This document shows positions 1-6,448 of a stretch of 7,031 nt of DNA, one piece after another. Positions within the stretch are counted from its first letter, which is position 1. Each line of letters opens with the position of its first letter. Origin of the DNA: Prevotella sp. CAG:732. GTDB taxonomy: Bacteria; Bacteroidota; Bacteroidia; Bacteroidales; Bacteroidaceae. The notes below the pieces were generated by a model. The model saw only the letters and a list, made by a program, of their open reading frames with translations, was not told where the DNA came from and searched no databases. A program made the translations under genes and the position numbers. The stretch lies in contig FR893294.1 in the NCBI GenBank assembly GCA_000436035.1, forward strand, positions 1,734-8,764. Direction: 5' to 3'.

Positions 1-596
1 CCCTGTCGAGCGTACTTATCCACGATAGGACCACCAGGATAGCCCCACTCCAGCACCTTGGCACACTTGTCGATAGCCTCACCTGCCGCATCATCGATGG
101 TCTGTCCCAACACTTCCATGTCGTTGTAGGCATTCACCTTGACAATCTGGGAATTACCACCCGATACCAAAAGACAGATAAATGGGAATGGAGGAGCCGA
201 CTGGTCATCGTCGCTCTCCTTGATGAAATGAGCCATCACATGTCCCTGCAAATGGTTGACATCAATGAGCGGAATGTTCAAGGAACGGGCGAATCCCTTG
301 GCAAAGCTAACACCCACCAAGAGCGAGCCCATCAAACCAGGTCCACGGGTAAAAGCGACAGCACTCAAGTCCTCCTTGGTGATGCCAGCACGCTTGATAG
401 CTTGATCGACCACAGGTACCACGTTCTGCTGATGCGCACGAGAAGCCAACTCCGGAACCACACCGCCGTATGCACGATGCACCTCCTGCGATGCCGTGAC
501 ATTGCTCAGCAGCACTCCATTTCTGAGTACCGCAGCAGAAGTGTCATCACAACTGCTCTCTATACCCAAAATATAAATATCTTTCTTTTCTTCCAT
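1..596 (-). CDS. tsaD: tRNA N6-adenosine threonylcarbamoyltransferase TsaD, C-terminus outside window
   Basis: With TsaB and TsaE in the cytoplasm, TsaD transfers the threonylcarbamoyl group from threonylcarbamoyl-AMP to A37 of ANN-decoding tRNAs, giving t6A. About 198 of the usual ~340 residues are visible, with no internal stop. The ASKHA-fold start ILGIESSCDDTSAAV lies at residues 9-23, and GGVVPELASRAHQQN at about 44-58. The metal-binding pair is H115 and H119 in NHLQGH, and the nucleotide-binding loop SGGNSQ is at 145-150. The stretch IDDAAGEAIDK follows near 167-177. The ATG at 596 places the conserved start close to the N-terminus as in the family, and an AGGTG lies about ten bases upstream. 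An in-frame ATG at 617 would add seven residues and cannot be excluded. The gene lies 58 bases after map with no promoter of the Bacteroidetes form between them, so co-transcription with map is likely. It is cut by the window edge, not by mutation. Confidence 0.97.
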   Translation of the reverse strand, partial: MEEKKDIYILGIESSCDDTSAAVLRNGVLLSNVTASQEVHRAYGGVVPELASRAHQQNVVPVVDQAIKRAGITKEDLSAVAFTRGPGLMGSLLVGVSFAKGFARSLNIPLIDVNHLQGHVMAHFIKESDDDQSAPPFPFICLLVSGGNSQIVKVNAYNDMEVLGQTIDDAAGEAIDKCAKVLEWGYPGGPIVDKYARQ

Positions 597-654
597 GACT
601 TTTACACCTATTATCATTGGGCATCACGCCCTACAGGTTTCACCTTATTATATA

Positions 655-1515
655 TTAGTACGTGAGTACTTCCACGCCATGCTCTGTCATGACGAAGGTA
701 TGCTCCCACTGAGCTGATGGTTTCTCATCGCCAGTGATGACCTCCCATCCGTATGGATCGTCGGCATCGATGAACACCTTCCAAGTACCCATATTGATCA
801 TTGGTTCGATGGTGAACACCATACCAGGAACGAGCAACATGCCCGTGCCCTTATGACCAAAGTGAAGCACCTCTGGCTCCTCGTGGAACTCGCATCCCAC
901 GCCATGTCCACACAAGTCGCGTACCACGCCATAACCATACTTCTTGCAGTGCTTCTCGATGGCATGACCGATGTCGCCTACGAAGCTGTAAGGCTTAGCC
1001 ACCTCAGCACCGATCTCCAAGCATTCCTTTGCCACACGCACCAACTGCTCCTTCTCTGGGGTAGTCTTACCGATGATGAACATACGCGAAGCATCAGCAT
1101 AATAGCCATCCACTATGGTGGTCATATCGACATTGACGATGTCACCCTCCTGCAATACATCTTCCTCCTTAGGAATACCATGGCATACCACCTCATTGAT
1201 GCTGGTGCATACGCTCTTAGGATAGCCCTCGTAGTTGAGGCAAGCAGGAATCGCATTATGATCCTTGCAATACTGCATACAGATATCATCTATCTCCTGC
1301 GTGTTCATACCCGGACGGATAGCCTCAGCCACCGCATCCAAGCAACCAGTATTGACAACACCACTCTTGCGGATGCCCTCAATCTGCTCTGGAGTCTTAA
1401 TCAATTCACGGGTAGGCACGAGCTTACCCTTATTTTCCCAATACATCACTTGCTTGTCGAGCTCTGTAAGAGGCTGACCAGGCAAGCAATGCCATCTTTT
1501 CTTCTTTAATCCCAT
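655..1515 (-). CDS. map: Methionine aminopeptidase type I with N-terminal extension
   Basis: This enzyme removes the initiator methionine from new proteins as they leave the ribosome. It has 286 residues, about 20 more than E. coli Map. All catalytic residues are visible: H112 in VCHGIP, metal ligands D130 (NVDMT), D141 (YADAS), H204 (GHGVG), E237 (TIEPM) and E271 (QWEHT), plus the second histidine H211. Through H211 and E237 the numbering equals E. coli plus 33; three extra residues near 250-256 shift E271. The first ~40 residues form a basic, proline-containing extension (KLVPTRELIKTPEQI near 31-45) similar to the linker of type Ic enzymes such as one of the two from Mycobacterium tuberculosis. 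No zinc-finger or SEC-C motif is seen in it. The ATG at 1515 sits about 45 bases after a strong promoter. Bacteroidetes often carry another map in the ribosomal protein cluster near secY, so this may be a second copy (inference). tsaD follows and is probably co-transcribed. Confidence 0.96.
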   Translation of the reverse strand: MGLKKKRWHCLPGQPLTELDKQVMYWENKGKLVPTRELIKTPEQIEGIRKSGVVNTGCLDAVAEAIRPGMNTQEIDDICMQYCKDHNAIPACLNYEGYPKSVCTSINEVVCHGIPKEEDVLQEGDIVNVDMTTIVDGYYADASRMFIIGKTTPEKEQLVRVAKECLEIGAEVAKPYSFVGDIGHAIEKHCKKYGYGVVRDLCGHGVGCEFHEEPEVLHFGHKGTGMLLVPGMVFTIEPMINMGTWKVFIDADDPYGWEVITGDEKPSAQWEHTFVMTEHGVEVLTY

Positions 1516-1531
1516 TTCTTTATGTATGTTT

Positions 1532-1549
1532 GGGCGACAGAAGCCGCCC
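1532..1549 (-). promoter_or_regulatory. GC hairpin in the map leader
   Basis: GGGCG and CGCCC form a 5-bp stem with an 8-base loop in otherwise AT-rich sequence. It lies about 17 bases upstream of the map ATG and about 10 bases after the expected transcription start, so it would cap the 5' end of the mRNA. On the plus strand the same hairpin is followed by a T-rich run (1553-1565), which would look like an intrinsic terminator. No plus-strand gene ends here, so I favour a leader hairpin. Confidence 0.45.
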
Positions 1550-1566
1550 TAGTTTTTATTTTTTTG

Positions 1567-1597
1567 CAAAAGTACTACATTTCAAGCAGAGTACAAA
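1567..1597 (-). promoter_or_regulatory. Bacteroidetes-type promoter of map
   Basis: Read on the minus strand, a -33 TTTG (1594-1597) is followed by exactly 19 bases and a -7 TACTTTTG (1567-1574). This matches the known Bacteroidetes primary sigma factor consensus TTTG-N19-TAnnTTTG. Transcription should start near 1560 and leave a leader of about 45 bases before the map ATG. It probably drives map and tsaD together. Confidence 0.85.
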
Positions 1598-1636
1598 ATT
1601 ATTGCAATATTATTTATTTTATTTAAGTTTCGCATT

Positions 1637-1675
1637 GGGGAAGTTATAGAAGCCAAGGGAAGTTATCACTTCCCC
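1637..1675 (-). terminator. Hairpin(s) just after the HAD gene, possible terminator
   Basis: On the minus strand, 13 bases past the HAD stop codon, GGGAAGT-GATA-ACTTCCC (1657-1674) forms a 7-bp stem with a tetraloop. The 3' arm is repeated at 1637-1644, so GGGGAAGT (1668-1675) could instead pair with it over a longer loop. No U-run follows, so it is not a standard intrinsic terminator. It may be a 3'-end stabiliser or a weak terminator. It separates the HAD gene from the map promoter. Confidence 0.5.
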
Positions 1676-1687
1676 TCAATTCCATTT

Positions 1688-2308
1688 CTATTCCAAGTAC
1701 TTGTAAATTTCTTCCGTCCAGTCTGCCCCATTCTGTGGACAGAAGGTGCGGATGCCCAGTTCGCTTGCCGCAGCACAGTTGCGTGGACCATCGTCGATAA
1801 AGAGCGCATTCTCTGGCAACAATCGTTCGTGCTGCAACACATGGCGGAAGAAATTCTCATTTGGTTTCATATACTTCACCTCAAAGCTACGATAGATAGC
1901 ATCGAAATAGTCCTGGATGGCATGATGCTCGCCGTCCCAATTCTCCGAGTCCGTCCAGTCGGCGATGTAAGGATTGGTATTCGACAGCAGCACGATGCGA
2001 TAGCCTTCCTTCTTCAACTTGCGCAACAAGGCGAGGTTTCTGGCTGGCACTTCCTTCATATAGCCCATCCAACTGTGTTGTATCTCTTCATACGAGAGCG
2101 TTCTGCCACATATCTCCGAGAGTCTCTGGCGATACTCCTCCTCCGAGAGTTTTCCTTCTTCCAACTCTCCGAAGATACCGCCTTGCGTATAGGGGTCCAT
2201 CTGTTTCACGAAGTCATTCATGCCCAATTCAGCAAAGCGGCGCAGTGCCTCATTCGGGTCGAGCGTGATGATGACGCCACCCATATCAAAAATGATAGTC
2301 TTGATCAT
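1688..2308 (-). CDS. HAD-superfamily phosphatase, YihX-like (subfamily IA)
   Basis: This is a predicted cytoplasmic phosphatase of 206 residues. Motif I is FDMGGV with nucleophile D8, motif II is LLSNTN (S109), motif III is K148-P149, and motif IV is FIDDG with D172 and D173. The variable region between motifs I and II (residues ~15-90) is helical in character, fitting the alpha-helical cap of subfamily IA. The position two residues after D8 is Gly where many HADs have Asp; E. coli YihX has the same DxG pattern, so this is a family trait. Overall layout and length resemble YihX, which hydrolyses alpha-D-glucose 1-phosphate, but the substrate here cannot be read from sequence. The ATG at 2308 gives the complete Rossmann start IKTIIFDMGG. 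The gene lies 132 bases after metH, with no standard promoter visible between them. Confidence 0.9.
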   Translation of the reverse strand: MIKTIIFDMGGVIITLDPNEALRRFAELGMNDFVKQMDPYTQGGIFGELEEGKLSEEEYRQRLSEICGRTLSYEEIQHSWMGYMKEVPARNLALLRKLKKEGYRIVLLSNTNPYIADWTDSENWDGEHHAIQDYFDAIYRSFEVKYMKPNENFFRHVLQHERLLPENALFIDDGPRNCAAASELGIRTFCPQNGADWTEEIYKYLE

Positions 2309-2341
2309 ATTCTAATACCTATTTAATATATTATGTGCAAT

Positions 2342-2387
2342 GTACAATGTGTCATTCACGATGCATCTTTTATATGGCACAATGTAC
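2342..2387 (-). repeat. Imperfect 10-bp inverted repeat between metH and the HAD gene
   Basis: GTACAATGTG (2342-2351) and CACAATGTAC (2378-2387) pair at nine of ten positions around a 26-base spacer. The spacer contains the 8-base palindrome GATGCATC (2360-2367). In RNA this could form a long stem-loop in the 3' region of metH or the leader of the HAD gene. No U-run follows, so a terminator role is unproven. The rest of this gap is AT-rich without recognisable signals. Confidence 0.4.
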
Positions 2388-2440
2388 TACACATATTGAT
2401 TGATGATTTTATATTTTTCTTTATCCTTAAAATACTATTT

Positions 2441-5230
2441 TTACCCAAAAAGATTCAAGTTGTTCTTTCTCGCCTCCTCCAGGCTCACGAGTTTCGACTG
2501 GCGCTCATAATACTCACTTCTCATCTTCTCATAGCGTTCGTCCAGCTCTTTCACGAACTTCGGTCCCTCCACAGGGTCGAAGAGGCGGGTACAGATACCG
2601 GCATTCAAACTGGCATCCTTCACCCAGACCACCGGTCCGTCATATTCCGGAGCGATTTTGAGAGCCACATGCAACTCGCTGGTCGTCGCGCCACCCACCA
2701 TGATAGGGATGCGCAAACCTGCCTTTTGCATTTCCCTGGCAACATGCACCATCTCGTCGAGCGAAGGAGTAATCAGACCGCTCAGACCGATGGCATCCAC
2801 GTGCTCCTCCACCGCCTTTTTGACGATTTGATCGGCAGGTACCATCACTCCTAGGTCGATGATGTCGAAGTTGTTACATGACATCACCACACAGACGATG
2901 TTCTTACCGATGTCATGCACATCACCCTTCACCGTCGCCATGATGACCTTGCCAGCCTTGGTTGAGCCGCCTGATTTCTCTGCCTCGATATGAGGTTGAA
3001 GGATGCCGACAGCCACCTTCATGGTACGAGCCGTCTTCACCACCTGGGGCAAGAACATTTTTCCTTCACCAAAGAGTTCTCCCACCTCGTTCATACCAGC
3101 CATCAGAGGTCCCTCGATGACATCCACGGCATGAGGATACTTGGCGAGAGCCTCGTCTATATCAACCGGTAGATATTCTGAGATACCCTTGCGAAGGGCA
3201 TATTTCAATCGGCCTTCCACCGAGTCCTTGCGCCATTTCGGAGCGGCAGGTTTCTTGGGAGCCACCCCTCCAGCCTTGGCAGCAGCTTTGGCAGCGTCCG
3301 CCCTCTCCTTGATGGCAGTTGCCATCTCTATCAAGTCCTCGGCTGCACCCTTGCGACGATTCAGCACCACGTCCTCTATCACCTGCAACTGGTCTTGCGG
3401 AATCTTGGCATAATCCATTCTTGCCTTGGCATTGACGATACCGAAGTCCATGCCCTTCAACTGGGCATAGTGCAAGAACACCGAGTGAATCGCCTCACGG
3501 ATATAAGTGTTGCCACGGAACGAGAACGAGAGGTTGCTGACACCACCGCTCACGTGTGCTCCTGGCAGATTCTGATGTATCCATTCCGTAGCACGGATGA
3601 ACTCCACGGCATAGTTGTCGTGCTCCTCCATACCTGTGGCGATGGCGAGCACGTTAGGGTCGAAGATGATGTCGAGCGGATTCATCCCCACCTGGTCAAC
3701 GAGGATGTGATAAGCACGGCTCGCTATCTCGATACGTCGCTCGTAGGTGGTAGCCTGACCGATCTCGTCGAAGCACATCACCACGACTGCCGCACCATAT
3801 CGCATCACGTCCTTGGCATGGGAGATGAATACCTCCTCGCCTTCCTTGAGCGAGATGGAGTTGACGATGCACTTGCCTTGGCAGCACTTCAAACCTGCCG
3901 TGATGACATCCCACTTCGAGGAGTCGATCATGATAGGCACCTTGGCGATGTCTGGCTCCGCCGCTATCATATTGAGGAAGTTGACCATCTCCTTCTTGGC
4001 ATCCAAGAGTCCGTCGTCCATGTTGACATCGACGACTGCGGCACCGTCAGCCACCTGTTTGCGGGCGATGTCCAATGCCTCCTCATAACCTTTCTCATTG
4101 ATGAGTCGCAAGAACTTTCTACTACCAGCCACGTTGCATCGCTCGCCTACATTGACGAAGCGTGAGGCATCCATCGGCAGTTTCACGTGGTCATCCACAT
4201 CGAGAATATCCAGTCCCGACAACCACATGGTCTTAGGTTTCTCCACCACCTGATGTGGTCGTTTGCCCTTCGCCATCTCATTATATCGAGCGATAAACTC
4301 CGGTGAAGTGCCGCAGCATCCACCGATGATGTTGACCAATCCCTCGTCGATAAACTCCTTGATCTTCGGAGCCATACTCTCTGGGGTCTCGTCATACTCA
4401 CCCATCTCGTTAGGCAGACCAGCGTTTGGATGCGCACTGATATACCATGGAGCGATGGCACCTATCTTTTGGATGAAAGGTTTCATCTGAGGCGCACCGA
4501 AAGCACAGTTCATGCCCACGGAGAAGATAGGATAAGGAGACAAACTAGCAAGGAAAGCCTCCACGGTCTGTCCGCTGAGGGTTCTGCCAGCCAAGTCGCT
4601 CACAGTGAGACTGATCATGATTGGCAGGTCCTTGCCGTGCTTGCGCATGGTGGTCAAGGCAGCATCGATACCTGCCTTGGCATTGAGCGTGTCGAAGATG
4701 GTCTCCATCATGATGGCATCCACGCCACCCTCTATGAGACCGTCTATCTGCTCACAATAATCAGCAAAAAGTTCATCGTATGTAATTTCACGTGCAGCAG
4801 GATTGCTCACGTCTGGGCTCATCGAACAAGTCTTGTTGGTAGGACCTACCGTACCTACCACAAAACGAGGTTTGTCCTCGGTAGAATATTTGTCGGCTTG
4901 AATACGTGCCAAGCGAGCACCCTCGTAAGCCATCTCCCTGGCAGCCTCCTCCAGGTGATAGTCGGCTTGCGAAATACGTTGCGAGGAGAAGGTGTTGGCG
5001 GTAATCAAGTCTGCTCCCGCCTCCAAGTATCGGCGATAGATATCCGAGATGACTTCAGGACGAGTGATGTTGAGCATATCGTTGTTACCCTTCATCTGTC
5101 CCGGCGCATCCTTGAAACGTTCGCCACGGAAGTCATCTTCCGTCAAGTTATACTTCTGAATCTCCGTACCCATGGCACCGTCGAGAATCAGGATCCTCTC
5201 CTTCACAATCTCTCTTATGGTCTTGCTCAT
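2441..5230 (-). CDS. metH: Cobalamin-dependent methionine synthase MetH lacking the C-terminal activation domain
   Basis: MetH transfers a methyl group from 5-methyltetrahydrofolate to homocysteine through bound cobalamin. The protein has 929 residues against about 1,227 in E. coli. In order, the homocysteine domain (~1-325) has the start LILDGAMGTEIQ and zinc ligands C242, C305 and C306 (GGCCG). The pterin-binding domain (~355-625) has FVNVGERCNVAGS and DVNMDDG. An Ala/Lys/Pro-rich linker lies at ~643-669. The cobalamin cap has EGPLMAGMNEVGELFGEGKMFLPQ (split here only by domain flow, ~706-729), and the B12 domain has GDVHDIGKN with the cobalt-binding H772, then GLSGLITPS and VGGATTS. The chain ends at LEEARKNNLNLFG, where the E. 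coli reactivation domain would begin. The sequence past the stop shows no remnant of that domain. I chose the ATG at 5230; an in-frame TTG at 5242 adds four residues and lies in a hairpin. smpB is 69 bases upstream. I see no cobalamin riboswitch. Confidence 0.97.
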   Translation of the reverse strand: MSKTIREIVKERILILDGAMGTEIQKYNLTEDDFRGERFKDAPGQMKGNNDMLNITRPEVISDIYRRYLEAGADLITANTFSSQRISQADYHLEEAAREMAYEGARLARIQADKYSTEDKPRFVVGTVGPTNKTCSMSPDVSNPAAREITYDELFADYCEQIDGLIEGGVDAIMMETIFDTLNAKAGIDAALTTMRKHGKDLPIMISLTVSDLAGRTLSGQTVEAFLASLSPYPIFSVGMNCAFGAPQMKPFIQKIGAIAPWYISAHPNAGLPNEMGEYDETPESMAPKIKEFIDEGLVNIIGGCCGTSPEFIARYNEMAKGKRPHQVVEKPKTMWLSGLDILDVDDHVKLPMDASRFVNVGERCNVAGSRKFLRLINEKGYEEALDIARKQVADGAAVVDVNMDDGLLDAKKEMVNFLNMIAAEPDIAKVPIMIDSSKWDVITAGLKCCQGKCIVNSISLKEGEEVFISHAKDVMRYGAAVVVMCFDEIGQATTYERRIEIASRAYHILVDQVGMNPLDIIFDPNVLAIATGMEEHDNYAVEFIRATEWIHQNLPGAHVSGGVSNLSFSFRGNTYIREAIHSVFLHYAQLKGMDFGIVNAKARMDYAKIPQDQLQVIEDVVLNRRKGAAEDLIEMATAIKERADAAKAAAKAGGVAPKKPAAPKWRKDSVEGRLKYALRKGISEYLPVDIDEALAKYPHAVDVIEGPLMAGMNEVGELFGEGKMFLPQVVKTARTMKVAVGILQPHIEAEKSGGSTKAGKVIMATVKGDVHDIGKNIVCVVMSCNNFDIIDLGVMVPADQIVKKAVEEHVDAIGLSGLITPSLDEMVHVAREMQKAGLRIPIMVGGATTSELHVALKIAPEYDGPVVWVKDASLNAGICTRLFDPVEGPKFVKELDERYEKMRSEYYERQSKLVSLEEARKNNLNLFG

Positions 5231-5240
5231 CTGATGTGTC

Positions 5241-5269
5241 AATTGGCAAGCACAAAGGCGAAGCCAATT
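5241..5269 (-). promoter_or_regulatory. Hairpin between smpB and metH
   Basis: AATTGGC (5241-5247) and GCCAATT (5263-5269) form a perfect 7-bp stem around a 15-base loop. It ends about ten bases before the metH ATG. No U-run follows, so it is more likely a leader or processing hairpin than a terminator. The TTG at 5242, the alternative metH start, lies at the foot of the stem, which is one reason to prefer the ATG at 5230. Confidence 0.45.
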
Positions 5270-5272
5270 CTT

Positions 5273-5290
5273 AATTATTAATTCTTAATT
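5273..5290 (-). repeat. 18-base AT repeat, copy 1, after smpB
   Basis: AATTATTAATTCTTAATT (plus strand) occurs here and again, identically and in the same orientation, at 5916-5933. This copy starts 9 bases after the smpB stop codon. Similar AATTAAGAATTAATAATT runs are, from memory, frequent between genes in Bacteroidales. Confidence 0.7.
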
Positions 5291-5299
5291 ATCAATTGA

Positions 5300-5779
5300 T
5301 TAGAAGTGCTTGATCGCACGGTCCATCTCTCTTCTGTCCTCCTTCTCCTTCAGGGTCTGACGCTTGTCATACTCCTTCTTACCCTTGCAGAGGGCGATGT
5401 CAACCTTGGCACGTCCGTGGTCGTCGATGAAGACGAGCGTAGGCACGATGGTGTAACCCGGTTGCTTGGCGTCTTCCTCCAGTCTTCTCAACTCACGCTT
5501 GGTGAGCAGCAACTTGCGGTCACGACGAGCCTCATGGTTGCCAAACGAACCATAGAAATAAGGAGAGATGTTCATGCCCTTCACCCAGAGTTCGCCATTG
5601 TAGAAGTCACAATAGCAATCCACGAGCGAAGCCTTGCCGCCTCGGATAGACTTGATTTCAGTACCCGTCAGCACGATGCCGGCGGTATAAGTGTCAACGA
5701 AGAAGTACTCGAAGGAAGCCTTCTTGTTGCGTATCTGTATAGGACTTTTCTTGCGAAGTTCCTGTTCTTGCTTATTCAT
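5300..5779 (-). CDS. smpB: SsrA-binding protein SmpB
   Basis: SmpB binds tmRNA and brings it to ribosomes stalled on broken mRNAs, so that the nascent chain is tagged for proteolysis. The 159 residues match the family length (about 160 in E. coli). The OB-fold core begins at IRNKKASFEYFF (16-27) and continues through GIVLTGTEIKSIRGGKASL (34-52). The basic C-terminal tail from about 132 (GKKEYDKRQTLKEKEDRRE) is the segment known to enter the empty mRNA channel. The ATG at 5779 leaves about 15 polar residues before the core, slightly more than usual but without a better internal start. The gene follows the DUF4375 gene by 159 bases and precedes metH by 69. Its upstream region has no TAnnTTTG box but carries a triple AT-rich repeat within 85 bases of the start, so its promoter is unclear. 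Confidence 0.97.
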   Translation of the reverse strand: MNKQEQELRKKSPIQIRNKKASFEYFFVDTYTAGIVLTGTEIKSIRGGKASLVDCYCDFYNGELWVKGMNISPYFYGSFGNHEARRDRKLLLTKRELRRLEEDAKQPGYTIVPTLVFIDDHGRAKVDIALCKGKKEYDKRQTLKEKEDRREMDRAIKHF

Positions 5780-5783
5780 GCGC

Positions 5784-5864
5784 TATATATGTTATTGTAT
5801 ATAATGGATATATATGTTATTATATATAATCACCTAATATGATATGTTATTATATAAATAATGT
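5784..5864 (-). repeat. Triple AT-rich tandem repeat upstream of smpB
   Basis: ATATGTTATT occurs at 5787-5796, 5812-5821 and 5842-5851, each inside a longer copy of about 24 bases (5784-5807, 5809-5832, 5840-5864). The copies are 25 and 30 bases apart and almost purely A and T. The array begins five bases upstream of the smpB ATG. It fills the place where a promoter and leader should be. The remaining part of the gap (5865-5915) has only a weak 4-bp hairpin at 5888-5900. Confidence 0.75.
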
Positions 5865-5915
5865 ATAAGGCTCCCAACATCAGGTCCCCGACATCATCGG
5901 AATGCCCTCATTATC

Positions 5916-5933
5916 AATTATTAATTCTTAATT
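5916..5933 (-). repeat. 18-base AT repeat, copy 2, after the DUF4375 gene
   Basis: This is an exact second copy of the 18-mer at 5273-5290, in the same orientation. It starts 5 bases after the stop codon of the DUF4375 gene. The flanking bases differ between copies except for a shared short ATTGATTA at the gene-proximal side, so the similarity extends a little beyond the 18-mer. Confidence 0.7.
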
Positions 5934-5938
5934 CTAAA

Positions 5939-6445
5939 TTATTCATTGATTACCGCGAATCGGTCGATATGCTCGTCGATGTAGTAAGCCACCTTGCTGG
6001 TCCACTCCTCCTCGTTCTCGACGAAGAGGTCGTCGTAGTCGTCAAACTCAGGGTATTTCTCGTAGAGAGCCATGAAGTCCTCGTCGCTCATGTCCTTCTC
6101 CACCTCAGGCGCCGCCTTCTTGTAGGCAAAGTGAGCCTTGTTGATGAGCTTGCCCAGTTCGACTAAGCCCCAGTTGCGGAAAGCCTTGTCGGTAGGATTG
6201 CGGAAGATGAAGCCTCCGAATCCATTGTGGATGAGCTGAATCATGCCGCCGTCCATCATCTCCTCGTGGAGGAAATGCCAAGCGAGGAGTGTGATTTGGT
6301 CGCTGTTGAGCTGCGCCATGTTCTCGGCGGTCAACTGCCCACCGATGGCATCGAGTATGGCATCGACAAACACGCCCACGAATTCATCCATTCCCTCTTC
6401 AGCAGCCTTCTGGAGAGCCGCATCCTTTATCTTAACTTCTATCAT
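5939..6445 (-). CDS. Acidic DMP19/DUF4375-family protein
   Basis: A 168-residue soluble protein without signal peptide or membrane segment. The centre (about 50-110) resembles the DMP19/DUF4375 domain, with the signature DGGMIQLIHNGFGGFIF at 65-81 followed by a helical NWGLVELGKLINKAH region. I count 35 acidic against 14 basic residues. Residues 118-148 are especially acidic (14 of 31), including DDYDD and ENEEE. The founding member, Neisseria DMP19, is a DNA-mimic protein that binds a transcription factor; most relatives have no known role, and function here is not established. The ATG at 6445 is chosen because the longer frame starting with TTG at 6478 would overlap the -7 box of a good promoter. 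The gene is divergent from the GGGtGRT gene and is followed by smpB, 159 bases on. Confidence 0.88.
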   Translation of the reverse strand: MIEVKIKDAALQKAAEEGMDEFVGVFVDAILDAIGGQLTAENMAQLNSDQITLLAWHFLHEEMMDGGMIQLIHNGFGGFIFRNPTDKAFRNWGLVELGKLINKAHFAYKKAAPEVEKDMSDEDFMALYEKYPEFDDYDDLFVENEEEWTSKVAYYIDEHIDRFAVINE

Positions 6446-6448
6446 AAT

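Noticed and set aside
228..665. Plus-strand open frame over the tsaD start
   Set aside because: The minus strand encodes an unmistakable TsaD N-terminus across this region.
853..1509. Long plus-strand open frame (218 codons) opposite map
   Set aside because: It lies fully antisense to a gene with all Map catalytic residues, its translation resembles no protein family, and it results from the codon bias of map.
1550..1565. Plus-strand intrinsic terminator formed by the GC hairpin at 1532-1549 and the following T-run
   Set aside because: No plus-strand gene ends here, and the T-run falls between the minus-strand -7 box and the start of map. It is better read as a leader hairpin of map.
1695..1718. 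Missing second Asp of motif I in the HAD protein as a sign of inactivity
   Set aside because: The residue concerned is G10, near the N-terminus, and active YihX-type phosphatases have the same DxG motif. All other catalytic residues are present.
5231..5242. TTG start for metH, adding four residues
   Set aside because: The TTG lies in the foot of a hairpin, and the ATG at 5230 gives the family-like start MSKTIREIV.
3395..5281. Long plus-strand open frames of 256 and 283 codons opposite metH
   Set aside because: Both are antisense shadows of metH. Their translations are rich in His, Leu and Arg without recognisable domains, and no promoter or ribosome-binding context precedes them.
5231..5299. 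Cobalamin riboswitch before metH
   Set aside because: The gap is only 69 bases and contains no B12-box-like sequence, too short for the class.
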